From positions 406,827,969 to 406,891,968 of the forward strand of contig CM068371.1 of NCBI GenBank assembly GCA_034769895.1: DNA of 64,000 nucleotides. Direction: 5' to 3'. The DNA is from Magicicada septendecula (taxonomy: Eukaryota; Arthropoda; Insecta; Hemiptera; Cicadidae). Below, piece by piece: positions 12,043 through 24,036 of this stretch (position 1 is its first letter; the number at the start of each line of letters is the position of its first letter). Made by a program: the position numbers and the translations under genes. The notes beneath the pieces are model-generated. The model ran no database searches, was not told where the DNA came from, and worked only from the letters and a program-made list of their open reading frames with translations.

Positions 12043-12091
12043 CAATGAAAGTTTTTATGTTTCGACATAAAACCTTTTATTGAGGGGGTTT
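12043..12091 (+). promoter_or_regulatory. hairpin plus polypurine tract, family A
   Basis: A 40-nt inverted repeat (12043-12082) has an 18-bp stem with one mismatch and one G-U pair around a TTCG loop (GTTTTTATGT-TTCG-ACATAAAAC at the top). It runs directly into the polypurine tract GAGGGGGTTT, and the LTR starts with TGTAACG at 12092. The PPT primes plus-strand DNA synthesis in LTR elements. The hairpin sits at the same spot in families B, C and D. Confidence 0.85.
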
Positions 12092-13270
12092 TGTAACGGG
12101 ACAGACAGGGCCTGTTGTCATAATTATGGGGTTCAAGGATGTTACATAATATTTTTATTGTATTCATACACATAAAGAATGGTTAGGTCCATTTTCCCTA
12201 TGTCTGCACAAACAACGCAGTTTCATCGATACGATTTAATTCAAGGCCGAAGGCGTACTTGTGAAGGAAAACGTATACAATGGCGATTCTGATCGACACA
12301 AACCAAAATGATATTACAAACATTGACACACGTCACAACAATGATGAGGAACAATGCCGTCAGCTGATGCGGACGAATAGTTGATCACAATTGATCCCCT
12401 CCACCTGTCGAAAATTCGACACTATGTCTGCCCACTCTGAAGAACTTTGTCAAGGCGACAACACGTATATTTCTTTCTGGTAAAAAATAACCAGCTAACA
12501 GTGAAAACCAAAATTTAAAATGTAACCATCAGTAAACAGTAAACCGTTATCAGTCAAATATGTAAATTCAGTGAAGTAACAGACAATACAGACAGTACAA
12601 CCAACACCGAAGTACGCCAGCCAACGGCCGGACCATGGAAACGTCTGAACTACACAACACCTACTAACTTCAGGAAAGTCACTATTATCATTATTCTTAT
12701 TTTCAAAATTTAGAGCTCTAACAAAATATTCAATGCGCAAACTTTATTATATGTAATATCAGTATGTGAGGGAGAGAGTATAAGCAAATAACGGCCATCA
12801 TAAAACTAGGCATTGGTTTATGGGGTAAAAGGGGTTATTTAAATTCAATGAATATAAGAAATATTGCAATTGGTATATAAAAGAAAATGTTTACTTTTGA
12901 CTATTAGAGTAAAGTATGTGGAAGATGATAACGATAACTGCTAAGTAAGTGCGGAATGGCAGAGCCGCCATTTTGTACAATGACTCCAATGTAATTTAAC
13001 CTTGTTTGTGTGTAACTGAATAACAATAACGATAATTAAAAAAGGTGTGTTGTATTTAAACATATGTGTGTGAGACGTTATTTCGATAACCCAGACTGCT
13101 TCTGTCTCTCATTCAACGACACTTTGGCACCCTTAGGTATATTTAACAGATTCAATGTAAACGAATTGAGCACGTGGCATCCGGAGCATGGTAATACACC
13201 CAGTAGATATGCAAGTGAAGTACCTTATTATAGTAAGTACTCATAAATATAAAAATATAGAGAGAAAGTA
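12092..13270 (+). repeat. family A 3' LTR (right end estimated)
   Basis: It starts TGTAACGGGACAG immediately after the PPT. The length is inferred from the 1.09-1.18 kb LTRs of families B and C, because no second copy exists here to fix the end. The small frame at 13064-13246 inside it is not supported as a gene. Confidence 0.55.
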
Positions 13271-13519
13271 GGTTAACAACCTTCTTATTGACTTGTGGCT
13301 ACTGTTTGTTTGGACCGCGTAAAGAAGCATTGGGATGACAATGATGTGATGATGATGCAGGGGTAGAAGAGTTTGTGCACAACTGGCTGCAAATACACAC
13401 CTCTTCTTTCTTTGAGGAAGGAATCAAAAAATTGTCAATTTGCTAAAAAAAAGTATGTTTCCAAACCACGAGATTATATAAAATAATGATAATAATTTTG
13501 AATTTTTATTGATACAAGG
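13271..13519. other. unannotated spacer
   Basis: This stretch is AT-rich. I recognise no domain or shared repeat. It could include the true end of the family A LTR. Confidence 0.4.
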
Positions 13520-13800
13520 TTCAATAAACATTTGATTAAAGGCAATCAAATGGCCCCAATTGTATACTGGACATTATACAGATAGTGCTATAATAGCAGA
13601 GAAGATATAGATTTAAACTGTTATTGAAGTACATTATCCAATTATGGCAAAAAAATAGATCTTGAATACATAATAATGTAGAATATGGAAAGTTAACAAC
13701 ATGATGGTAAACAGGGAAGTAGAAACTTAGGAATCATAAGTATTGATTAGCCTATAATTTATAAGCATGATAACAAATTTTATCATGGCATACAACTGTG
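13520..13800. repeat. dispersed repeat, inverted copy of 4941-5260
   Basis: TTATTGAAGTACATTATCCA, TAGAATATGGAAAG and ATAAGCATGATAACAAATTT are each the reverse complement of blocks at 4960-5125, in the same order. It is noncoding and lies just upstream of an RT remnant in this orientation. Confidence 0.7.
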
Positions 13801-13894
13801 TCAAAAAATTAAAATTTTCTTATGACATTGTATGTTGTAAAAAACAAGGATTGAATAGGAAAAGTATTAAGTAGCATGGAAAATTATTAGGAAA

Positions 13895-14160
13895 GAAATT
13901 TGTCTTATGTAGAAATTCTTAAGATAGTAAAATTTGGAAGGTTAATATAGATGAAGTGCATGAATTTACCATACTTGGATATCAGTATCAAAGAAATGGA
14001 CAAAAAAAAAATCAAAAGCAGACTAGTATAGAGCCAAAAGAACTTTTTTGTATAAGAAAAGTATGTTATTGTCAAATATTGCATTAACAATTAGAAAGAG
14101 ATTCCTTATATATTGCAACGGAACACGTGCTAAGGAAGTCATCAATAAAGGATATTAGTG
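13895..14160 (+). pseudogene. LINE RT remnant (second fragment)
   Basis: The forward translation reads NIDEVHEFTILGYQYQRNGQ, then KSRL-like lysine-rich and FCIRKVCYC segments, then a stop and QLERDSLYIA. This is the block after the YADD region in insect LINEs (V-x-E-F-T-Y-L-G ... N-G-x-x-x-x-E-I-K-S-R ... L-x-x-R-K-R-F). It is decayed, with stops and substitutions. The family is not determined further. Confidence 0.6.
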
Positions 14161-14192
14161 CTATAACATATTCTCTGACGATCATAAACAAG

Positions 14193-14465
14193 TTAAATTG
14201 ATTTTGTTCCTTTTTTGTAAATTAGATGTAAGATGGATTTTGCTCCCGCGCTACTAATTATAATTGAATCAGTTACATTATTTTCATTAACTATGGTTGG
14301 AGTCATCTCCAGCCCCGAATCATTCGTAATCGCTGACTCAGTTAGAACATTTTCTTGGACCGTAATTGGAGTTAAGCGACCTCCTAACTCACTCGTAACT
14401 GTCGAGTCGGTCATATTTATTTCGTTCTTATTTTCCATCTTTATCAATATAACTAATTTAAGCAA
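14193..14465 (-). pseudogene. truncated gag-like ORF of a related LTR element
   Basis: The 90-residue frame is Thr/Ser-rich, with a start at 14465 or at an internal Met (MENKNEINMTDSTVTS). Two similar motifs of about 25 residues occur (SELGGRLTPITVQENVLT and SGLEMTPTIVNENNVT). The pattern S-E-x-x-x-x-x-T-P-I resembles the N-terminus of the family B gag-like protein (SEMDVQPTPISQ). The frame stops where element homology ends at the left. It is a fragment of a related, not identical, family. No enzymatic domain is present. Confidence 0.45.
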
Positions 14466-14619
14466 CTAATATGTAAACTGCCTATACAATTATAAACATC
14501 TTAAAATTTACTCTTCGTAACCTTTCATTACACATTTATATGTAATTTACAATAACCCCCTCACTCCCAAATAATCCGTCTCTGCAACTTAAATTAGGTC
14601 TAATTTGTATGATTACAAC

Positions 14620-14740
14620 ATCATACAAATCGTCCCTAAGTTCGGGGGCCACTTGTAACTTTTCACTTTTATGCAAATAATAATTTTGAGTCCCTAGTTC
14701 GGATGTCACTTGTAACTATACTATTCTGCAAATAATATAA
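14620..14740 (-). promoter_or_regulatory. candidate duplicated primer-binding site
   Basis: On the minus strand AGTTACAAGTGGCCCCCGAA followed by CTTAGGGAC occurs at about 14663-14635. A diverged partner, AGTTACAAGTGACATCCGAA followed by CTAGGGAC, lies about 52 bp away at 14715-14687. Both resemble retroelement primer-binding sites of the TGGCGCCCGAAC-GGGAC type, complementary to a tRNA-Lys 3' end. They lie upstream of the truncated gag-like ORF, as expected. Mismatches leave this tentative. Confidence 0.35.
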
Positions 14741-15012
14741 TTTAGTAAAATTTTTAAAAACTTCTTTTTTATGGCTTTTCTTACCTTCGGGTTATATTTC
14801 CAGAGTCCTATAGACGAAACCAGTTGCAGAGGGATTATTTAGGTTGAGTTGTGAAATAATTATGTTAACACAGTTTATGCTGGCTAAAACAAATTATTTT
14901 TCTTTTATTAAATGATGTAACTTATGGCTTTTTATCGTTTAATTAGTTACCATAAAAATTGTACTTTGGTATGTACTAGTAAATATCACTATCACTTTTC
15001 AACCGGACGCCA

Positions 15013-16100
15013 TGTTGTACAATATGACAACATTACATAAATTTACGTTTCGGGCCAGAGTTCGTGCAACACGAACCAGTTTTGTGAAATAGATTACCTG
15101 AAATAAAATATACACAAAATACCATATATAAATTACTTTTATTAGTATGTAACTTGAATATTAATACATATTGAAAAAAAAACGATTAGAACCCACATAT
15201 TACGCCATGGGCGTTTTAAAAATAATTTTACCCTCCAAAATCATGACATGTATTATAGATTATATAGTATCATATGAATAGGAATAATAATAATATATGA
15301 ATAATATCTTTGTCACACAACCCAGCACTTAGAAATTACCCACTCGCCCTCTCACTCTCTCTCTCTCTCACTCTGGTACAATTCCTTTTATGAGCTCATT
15401 TTGAACATTAAAATTTTACAGACTTGAATTTACTTTGCAAATTTTGTGTTGGTCATTTCTTTGATTGAAAATAGGTTTGATTTGACAATAAAATATATAT
15501 ATATATATACGTTGCTGGAACGTTCTCACCAAATAGTCCAGATGCGGTTTTACGAACGTCGCGTGCCGCGAGTTCGTCGATTTCACTTCCCGGTCACATT
15601 TTGTATTATTACACCTTACCGAATGGTAAGGTGTCACTGTTGTAATAAACCACTTTTAGTGGTTAAAAGTTAAAATCCACTATCTGTGAACAATTTGCCG
15701 TTCGTGAACGGTAGGCCGGCCGGCTGCGATCACTGTTGCTGATGAAATGACACAGAGTCTTTGTTACATATTTCCGAGGTGGGGTGAATCTACGTCACTG
15801 CCTCATTGTTCAGTTGTTGACAATATTATGTTGTTTACAAAAACAAATTCTTGGCCGCTCACGTCATCAGGGCTCATCTCTTTTATCGTATTAAATGACA
15901 TACTGTTTTTTGTGATGCTTCACGTTTTTTGCTCTGAATCGGTCAGAATCCTGGCAAATATTATATAGTCCACTCACGATATATTCATAAAGGTTATTTA
16001 ATGTTTGTCTAATTTTGACCAAATGAAGTAATACAATATTTCTGGTTTTTTATACCATATTTAGGGTAATTACAAATTGTACCATAATTGTACCATTACA
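15013..16100 (-). repeat. family B LTR, copy 1
   Basis: The left end is TGTTGTACAATATGACAACA and the right end TGTACCATTACA; read on the minus strand it is TG...CA. A decayed primer-binding site (GGACGCCA on the plus strand) abuts it on the left, and a PPT (AAACCCCCTC) lies on its right. It contains short CT and AT microsatellites and, at 15611-15724, a cluster of three hairpins. It differs from copies 2 and 3 at scattered sites, so it is older than the duplication joining those. Confidence 0.9.
15611..15724. other. hairpin cluster in family B LTR
   Basis: Three close inverted repeats occur: ACACCTTACC-GAAT-GGTAAGGTGT (15611-15634), AACCAC-TTTTA-GTGGTT (15648-15664) and CCGTTC-GT-GAACGG (15698-15711). 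The palindromic GGCCGGCCGGC follows at 15714-15724. The same cluster is kept in the LTRs at 19.87-19.99, 24.13-24.25 and 32.67-32.79 kb. In copies 2 and 3 the third stem has a U-A to U-G change that keeps pairing. Confidence 0.75.
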
Positions 16101-16109
16101 AAACCCCCT

Positions 16110-16149
16110 CAATGAAATATTGTGTGTCGAAGCACAAAAACTTTCATTG
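16110..16149 (-). promoter_or_regulatory. PPT-adjacent hairpin, family B copy 1
   Basis: On the minus strand this is a 40-nt inverted repeat with a TTCG loop (GTTTTTGTGC-TTCG-ACACACAAT centre), pairing at about 14 of 18 positions. It is followed by the polypurine tract GAGGGGGTTT and the LTR start TGTAATGG. Equivalent copies lie at 20367-20406, 24632-24671 and (plus strand) 31542-31581. Confidence 0.8.
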
Positions 16150-16235
16150 ACCCTTTCATACGTCCTAAAGGGATTAGCCAGGATAGGTCGCCACAACCCC
16201 CTTACAATTTTATATAAAAGAAAATAACAACTCAC

Positions 16236-16379
16236 CCTTGGTCTGATGATGATGACCGTACCTACATGACCTTACTGGACTTCTCTTTCGAGATCCCAAC
16301 ACCATAAGGCCACTTAGGCTCGTAACGCCCCTGCTCTGACGCGCTGGCCAGCTCAGGACCGCTGTCATATCACCAAACA
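16236..16379 (-). other. exon-like conserved block, family B copy 1
   Basis: On the minus strand ...TATTGTTTCAG precedes and GTGAGTTG follows a 144-nt block that holds GGTCCTGAGCTGGCCAGC and AGAAGTCCAGTAAGGTCA. Further copies lie at about 20493-20636, 24758-24901 and (plus strand) 31312-31455. One frame is open across it and reads TAVLSWPARQSRG. The role is unknown. Confidence 0.55.
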
Positions 16380-18214
16380 CTGAAACAATAAATGATAAAT
16401 ATTAAAATAGTGGCTTGGTAAATTACTCTACCCTTAACTGATCTGGTTCCCCTTAGCTAGGTGCTGGTTTGTGCTAATAAGCACTGGGTTTGCTTGATAT
16501 AGTAATAATACTAAGATATAGTTATAAAAATTATCCTACTAAAAACGTAACTCCCAAGAATTATAAAGAATTTCCTTTCACAATATTGACAACCCTGAAT
16601 TTATAAATTGTTTCGATTTCTATCGATAATATTTACCTCTTTCCATTTTATAATTATAAAGTATAAAAGAAATTATAACAGAAACATATTGATATGTTTG
16701 ATATAAATAAAAGAATTAAAGTATATTTGAAAATATGAAAATTCCACTATAAATCTCCCAAACATGGAGAAAAACAAATTATAGAAAAACAAAATAATAA
16801 TAATAATTATTATTATTATTAACAGGTAAAATTATGGCATTAACAGCGCCAAGTATATTTATCCCTTTTACACATTATTTCCATACATCATGTTAAAAAT
16901 TTTATAACTAAATACATAATACATTTTACATAATAATACACATTGGTACATTCAATACATTGAAATAATTTATTCATTTTTAATCTTGATTAAGATTTAC
17001 ATTACGATTTGCATATTCTATTTATTTAAAGTTGCATTTAAGTTAAAAAATTACAATTTCAGTTAATTAATTATTTAGACATCAATTATAATAATATTAT
17101 TGTTAATATTTATTTCATATTACATATTATTATTTCATTATTCATTTCTTACTTCCTCTCTATTCTGAACTTTCTATCTACCTAACTACCTAACCTTTCA
17201 CCTTCTAATCATTGTTTAGTCTGGGTGACTCCTATATTCACTATGCTTATTATAATCTTACTAACCTTCTTCTAACTGACAATCAAATTTACCTATCATG
17301 ACACCAATATCTCAATTATAAACACTTTTACTAATTTCATTTAAATCCTATAGCACCGCTCGTCTTTGCACCGAGATGGGTGTTCTCTACCTGGCTATAT
17401 ACATCCATAATGTTTTGCCCTTCCAAAATTCGGCAAACACTCCCTTAAACTACGCTAATACCTGCCACAACACTATAAGTTGGCTACTCCTTATCACCTC
17501 ACCCCCACTACAAAATATCATTAACAACAAATATATGTTTAACCTTTACTTAAACACCTTTACTAATAATCACTAACTACTGTGTCCCTAAATATCTAAT
17601 AATTCTCTTTGTATTACTTCAAAATTCTTAACTATCTAACTCCATTTACATAATTAAATAACTCACCTGCATTTTATCTATACCCAAAGCTCTATCCCTG
17701 TTTACATTCTACCTTGCTGTAATCATTGACAATTGTCTTATAAAATTCATCTCTCACCTACTCATAACAATACCTCTCAAAAATTCAAATATATATTCTT
17801 ATTTAAATATTATCATTTATTCTTATTCATGATGAATTACCTTCAATGCGTAATAATTAATAATTTACTTCATAGAAAACTTCTGTTAGAAATTAGTACA
17901 ACTTTCTTTTGTACTATTTTAATTAAGTAATAAAGAATAATTATTCATTATCATGATTCAACTATTAAAAAATTTTACTTATTTAATTAAACAAACATGT
18001 TAATTATTAAAGTACATCATAACTAGGGTACCCAAAATATACCTATAATACCACATCAAAATACACAAATACATGGATATATAAATACATATAAAACAAT
18101 GAAAAATATACACTCCAACTCATTATTTTGTTATTTATCAAACTCAGTCCATAGCAGTCCAATTCAATACCACTTATCACATATATTAAATGTTCATTAC
18201 ACAATTGAAACAGT
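16380..18214 (-). other. family B 3' noncoding interior, copy 1
   Basis: This very AT-rich stretch between the gag-like ORF and the exon-like block has no pol domains and no convincing ORF. An ATT/ATA-rich microsatellite lies at about 16795-16820. It repeats almost unchanged at 20637-22471 and with more differences at 24902-26740 and, inverted, 29347-31311. Small frames here translate AT-rich DNA and are not called. Confidence 0.7.
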
Positions 18215-18668
18215 CTATCCACCATCGTTGAATAACATTCTTATCTTAGGTCTATTTAATTTATTTTTTAATGAAACAATCTTATGATTAGAAATATTAT
18301 ATTCATTTTCATTTATAAAACTGGTATCAAACCAATATTTCAAGTCACGATCGAGTAGGGTTCCGTTTATCTCAGTACTATCATATGTCATTAATTGGTT
18401 ATTTATTTTATAATTACCCTCATAATTTTCTACCACAGGTAAGTACTTAATACCCTTATCATCATTATTTATTGTTATCTCAATTTCATTGTTATTATAA
18501 GGTAAGTATTTATTATTTTCATCCACCTTATCTAAGCCTAACCTTTCTTCCAATTGTCTGTACCGTATTTTCTATTTACTTTAAAAAATGTTATTACTTT
18601 CTTTTTTTTCTCACAATATCTCTCTATACTTTCTCTCTTAATACATTTCTCTCCATAACACCAAATTA

Positions 18669-18725
<57 letters not shown>

Positions 18726-19149
18726 AATATGCAGGGGTCCCTAACATAAAATTATTGCACCACTTATTAGGTACACAAAAACACCAAGAAACTTTATTTG
18801 TAGACCTATCGTCTCCCAAATATAAATTGAAGGAACTCTTGTCCTTATAAAAATTACGTGAAGACTTTTCTTCACCCCCTAACACAACATCAAAAGAAAA
18901 TTCTACCCCCTGCACTCCTTGTACAAAAATACTTTCTCCCAACTCTCTTTCTGACTCAATACATTCAAACACTTCATTATCATTCATAATACTTTCATTA
19001 TCATTTTCTAACACCACATTCTTACTACTTGTAATATTCTTACTATCTGTAAATTCATTATTCACATTATCCTTTTTAATTACGTTATTAGTCAGTACTT
19101 CATTTTTCTGGGTACTATTTAACTTCTGGGTTTCTAATAGACTTACCAC
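18215..19149 (-). pseudogene. gag-like ORF, family B copy 1, broken
   Basis: Two minus-strand frames (18538-19149 and 18215-18553) correspond to the C-terminal two thirds of the 402-aa protein at 28138-29346. They contain FVQGVQGVEFSFDVVLGGEE, IWCYGEKC, VNRKY and a final MLFNDGG. The N-terminal coiled coil is deleted, joining the frame directly to leader sequence. A (CT)n tract at about 18669-18723 inserts a long Glu-Arg repeat. A frame change near 18545 separates the halves. Copy 2 has the same deletion, so it predates the tandem duplication. Confidence 0.75.
18669..18723. repeat. (CT)n microsatellite inside gag-like frame
   Basis: A pure CT run of about 54 bp encodes Glu-Arg repeats on the minus strand. 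The same site holds a similar run at 22926-22980, about 26 bp at 27186-27213, and almost none (GAGAGAGAAAG) at 28890-28900. Confidence 0.9.
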
Positions 19150-19258
19150 TAATAACTTTTAATAACATAATTTGTAACTTATGGCGTTTTTATCATTTAA
19201 TGAGTTACCATAAAAATTGTACTTTTGTATGTACTAGTAAATATCACTATCACTTTTC

Positions 19259-19270
19259 AACCGGGCGCCA
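19259..19270 (-). promoter_or_regulatory. primer-binding site, family B
   Basis: On the minus strand TGGCGCCCGGTT directly follows the 5' LTR. The first nine bases are complementary to the 3' end of tRNA-Lys (…GGGCGCCA), the usual primer for this PBS class. A second intact copy is at 23516-23527; the copy next to LTR 1 is mutated. Confidence 0.8.
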
Positions 19271-20357
19271 TGTTGTACAATATGACAACATTACATAAAT
19301 TTACGTTTCGGGCCAGAGTTCGTGCAACACGAACCAGTTTTGTGAAATAGATTACCTGAAATAAAACATACACAAAATACCATATATAAATTACTTTTAT
19401 TAGTATGTAACTTGAATATTAATACATATTGAAAAAACGATTAGAACCCACATATTACGCCATGGGCGTTTTAAAAATAATTTTACCCTCCAAAATCATG
19501 ACATGTATTATAGATTATATAGTATCATATGAATAGGAATAATAATAATATATGAATAATATCTTTGTCACACAACCCAGCACTTAGAAATTATCCACTC
19601 GCCCTCTCACTCTCTCTCTCTCACTCTGGTACAATTACTTTTATGAGCTCATTTTGAACATTAAAATTTTACAAACTTGAATTTACTTTGCAAATTTTGT
19701 GTTGGTCATTTCTTTGATTGAAAATAGTTTTGATTTGAAAATAAAATATATATATATATATATATATGTTGCTGGAACGTTTTCACCAAATAGTCCAGAT
19801 GCGGTTTTACGAACGTCGCGTGCCGAGAGTTCGTCGATTTCACTTCCCGGTCACATTTTGTATTATTACACCTTACCGAATGGTAAGGTGTCACTGTTGT
19901 AATAAACCACTTTTAGTGGTTAAAAGTTAAAATCCACTAAGCGTGAACGATCTGCCGTTCGTGAGCGGTAGGCCGGCCGGCTGCGATCACTGTTGCTGAT
20001 GAAATGACATCGAGTCTTTGTTACACATTTCCGAGGTGGGGTGAATCTACGTCACTGCCTCATTGTTCAGTTGTTGACAGCATCATGTTGTTGACAAAAA
20101 CAAATTCCTGGCCGCTCACGTCATCAGGGCTCGTCTCTTTTATCGCATTAAATGACATACTGTTTTTTGTGATGCTTCACGTTTTTTGCTCTGAATCGGT
20201 CAGAATCCTGGCAAATATTATATAGTCCGCTCACGATATATTCATAAAGGTTATTTAATGTTTGTCTAATTTTGACCAAATGAAGTAATACAATATTTCT
20301 GGTTTTTTATACCATATTTAGGGTAATTACAAATTGTACCATAATTGTACCATTACA
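19271..20357 (-). repeat. family B LTR, copy 2
   Basis: It has the same ends as copy 1 (TGTTGTACAATATG to TACCATTACA) and is 1087 bp. To its left (minus-strand downstream) lies an intact primer-binding site: on the minus strand the LTR end ...TACAACA abuts TGGCGCCCGGTT. It differs from copy 3 mainly in the length of the AT microsatellite near 19745-19765. Confidence 0.92.
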
Positions 20358-22925
20358 AAACCCCCTCAATGAAATATTGTGTGTCGAAGCACAAAAACTT
20401 TCATTGACCCTTTCATACGTCCTAAAGGGATTAGCCAGGATAGGTCGCCACAACCCCCTTACAATTTTATATAAAAGAAAATAACAACTCACCCTTGGTC
20501 TGATGATGATGACCGTACCTACATGACCTTACTGGACTTCTCTTTCGAGATCCCAACACCATAAGGCCACTTAGGCTCGTAACGCCCCTGCTCTGACGCG
20601 CTGGCCAGCTCAGGACCGCTGTCATATCACCAAACACTGAAACAATAAATGATAAATATTAAAATAGTGGCTTGGTAAATTACTCTACCCTTAACTGATC
20701 TGGTTCCCCTTAGCTAGGTGCTGGTTTGTGCTAATAAGCACTGGGTTTGCTTGATATAGTAATAATACTAAGATATAGTTATAAAAATTATCCTACTAAA
20801 AACGTAACTCCCAAGAATTATAAAGAATTTCCTTTCGCAATATTGACAACCCTGAATTTATAAATTGTTTCGATTTCTATCGATAATATTTACCTCTTTC
20901 CATTTTATAATTATAAAGTATAAAAGAAATTATAACAGAAACATATTGATATGTTTGATATAAATAAAAGAATTAAAGTATATTTGAAAATATGAAAATT
21001 CCACTATAAATCTCCCAAACATGGAGAAAAACAAATTATAGAAAAACAAAATAATAATAATAATTATTATTATTATTAACAGGTAAAATTATGGCATTAA
21101 CAGCGCCAAGTATATTTATCCCTTTTACACATTATTTCCATACATCATGTTAAAAATTTTATAACTAAATACATAATACATTTTACATAATAATACACAT
21201 TGGTACATTCAATACATTGAAATAATTTATTCATTTTTAATCTTGATTAAGATTTACATTACGATTTGCATATTCTATTTATTTAAAGTTGCATTTAAGT
21301 TAAAAAATTACAATTTCAGTTAATTAATTATTTAGACATCAATTATAATAATATTATTGTTAATATTTATTTCATATTACATATTATTATTTCATTATTC
21401 ATTTCTTACTTCCTCTCTATTCTGAACTTTCTATCTACCTAACTACCTAACCTTTCACCTTCTAATCATTGTTTAGTCTGGGTGACTCCTATATTCACTA
21501 TGCTTATTATAATCTTACTAACCTTCTTCTAACTGACAATCAAATTTACCTATCATGACACCAATATCTCAATTATAAACACTTTTACTAATTTCATTTA
21601 AATCCTATAGCACCGCTCGTCTTTGCACCGAGATGGGTGTTCTCTACCTGGCTATATACATCCATAATGTTTTGCCCTTCCAAAATTCGGCAAACACTCC
21701 CTTAAACTACGCTAATACCTGCCACAACACTATAAGTTGGCTACTCCTTATCACCTCACCCCCACTACAAAATATCATTAACAACAAATATATGTTTAAC
21801 CTTTACTTAAACACCTTTACTAATAATCACTAACTACTGTGTCCCTAAATATCTAATAATTCTCTTTGTATTACTTCAAAATTCTTAACTATCTAACTCC
21901 ATTTACATAATTAAATAACTCACCTGCATTTTATCTATACCCAAAGCTCTATCCCTGTTTACATTCTACCTTGCTGTAATCATTGACAATTGTCTTATAA
22001 AATTCATCTCTCACCTACTCATAACAATACCTCTCAAAAATTCAAATATATATTCTTATTTAAATATTATCATTTATTCTTATTCATGATGAATTACCTT
22101 CAATGCGTAATAATTAATAATTTACTTCATAGAAAACTTCTGTTAGAAATTAGTACAACTTTCTTTTGTACTATTTTAATTAAGTAATAAAGAATAATTA
22201 TTCATTATCATGATTCAACTATTAAAAAATTTTACTTATTTAATTAAACAAACATGTTAATTATTAAAGTACATCATAACTAGGGTACCCAAAATATACC
22301 TATAATACCACATCAAAATACACAAATACATGGATATATAAATACATATAAAACAATGAAAAATATACACTCCAACTCATTATTTTGTTATTTATCAAAC
22401 TCAGTCCATAGCAGTCCAATTCAATACCACTTATCACATATATTAAATGTTCATTACACAATTGAAACAGTCTATCCACCATCGTTGAATAACATTCTTA
22501 TCTTAGGTCTATTTAATTTATTTTTTAATGAAACAATCTTATGATTAGAAATATTATATTCATTTTCATTTATAAAACTGGTATCAAACCAATATTTCAA
22601 GTCACGATCGAGTAGGGTTCCGTTTATCTCAGTACTATCATATGTCATTAATTGGTTATTTATTTTATAATTACCCTCATAATTTTCTACCACAGGTAAG
22701 TACTTAATACCCTTATCATCATTATTTATTGTTATCTCAATTTCATTGTTATTATAAGGTAAGTATTTATTATTTTCATCCACCTTATCTAAGCCTAACC
22801 TTTCTTCCAATTGTCTGTACCGTATTTTCTATTTACTTTAAAAAATGTTATTACTTTCTTTTTTTTCTCACAATATCTCTCTATACTTTCTCTCTTAATA
22901 CATTTCTCTCCATAACACCAAATTA

Positions 22926-22982
<57 letters not shown>

Positions 22983-23527
22983 AATATGCAGGGGTCCCTA
23001 ACATAAAATTATTGCACCACTTATTAGGTACACAAAAACACCAAGAAACTTTATTTGTAGACCTATCGTCTCCCAAATATAAATTGAAGGAACTCTTGTC
23101 CTTATAAAAATTACGTGAAGACTTTTCTTCACCCCCTAACACAACATCAAAAGAAAATTCTACCCCCTGCACTCCTTGTACAAAAATACTTTCTCCCAAC
23201 TCTCTTTCTGACTCAATACATTCAAACACTTCATTATCATTCATAATACTTTCATTATCATTTTCTAACACCACATTCTTACTACTTGTAATATTCTTAC
23301 TATCTGTAAATTCATTATTCACATTATCCTTTTTAATTACGTTATTAGTCAGTACTTCATTTTTCTGGGTACTATTTAACTTCTGGGTTTCTAATAGACT
23401 TACCACTAATAACTTTTAATAACATAATTTGTAACTTATGGCGTTTTTATCATTTAATGAGTTACCATAAAAATTGTACTTTTGTATGTACTAGTAAATA
23501 TCACTATCACTTTTCAACCGGGCGCCA
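20358..23527 (-). mobile_element. family B interior, copy 2 (duplicate of 16101-19270)
   Basis: This interior is 3170 bp, the same length as copy 1 and nearly identical throughout. For example, a single A to G change in the TTTCGCAATATTGAC block is one of the few differences I saw. It holds the hairpin at 20367, the exon-like block at 20493, and the same truncated gag-like frames. Confidence 0.88.
22472..23406 (-). pseudogene. gag-like ORF, family B copy 2, broken
   Basis: It matches copy 1 residue for residue in both halves (22795-23406 and 22472-22810), including the N-terminal deletion, the CT-coded Glu-Arg run and the frame change. It is a duplicate, not an independent insertion. Confidence 0.75.
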
Positions 23528-23999
23528 TGTTGTACAATATGACAACATTACATAAATTTACGTTTCGGGCCAGAGTTCGTGCAACACGAACCAGTTTTGT
23601 GAAATAGATTACCTGAAATAAAACATACACAAAATACCATATATAAATTACTTTTATTAGTATGTAACTTGAATATTAATACATATTGAAAAAACGATTA
23701 GAACCCACATATTACGCCATGGGCGTTTTAAAAATAATTTTACCCTCCAAAATCATGACATGTATTATAGATTATATAGTATCATATGAATAGGAATAAT
23801 AATAATATATGAATAATATCTTTGTCACACAACCCAGCACTTAGAAATTATCCACTCGCCCTCTCACTCTCTCTCTCTCACTCTGGTACAATTACTTTTA
23901 TGAGCTCATTTTGAACATTAAAATTTTACAAACTTGAATTTACTTTGCAAATTTTGTGTTGGTCATTTCTTTGATTGAAAATAGTTTTGATTTGAAAAT

Positions 24000-24036
<37 letters not shown>

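Larger units (their letters stand above)
10056..12091 (+). other. family A long 3' noncoding region
   Basis: About 2 kb lies between the pol stop and the LTR with no convincing ORF. It contains blocks conserved with families C and D: a GGTAGACCCGCATTAAGGGC block near 11112, a block of about 115 nt at 11178-11296 (GACACGGAGATG, CAGTCCTTGTG, GTACAGTAGTGTGTGTGG), the exon-like block at 11807-11952, and the hairpin at 12043. Conservation across families without an ORF suggests RNA-level function such as packaging, export or splicing. It is not host DNA, because the same order is seen in family C. Confidence 0.7.
6563..13270 (+). mobile_element. Ty3/Gypsy retrotransposon 'family A', 5'-truncated
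   Basis: The order is: about 30 codons of a Gln-rich gag tail, pol (protease, RT, RNase H, integrase), a 2-kb 3' noncoding region, hairpin and PPT, and the start of a 3' LTR at 12092. No 5' LTR, primer-binding site or main gag is present upstream, where LINE and mariner debris begins, so the copy is 5'-truncated. No env-like ORF lies between pol and the PPT. The right end of the LTR is only estimated because there is no second LTR to compare. Confidence 0.85.

Noticed and set aside
18472-18744. Forward frame with a long Ser-Leu repeat
   Set aside because: It translates a CT microsatellite on the strand opposite the gag-like gene.
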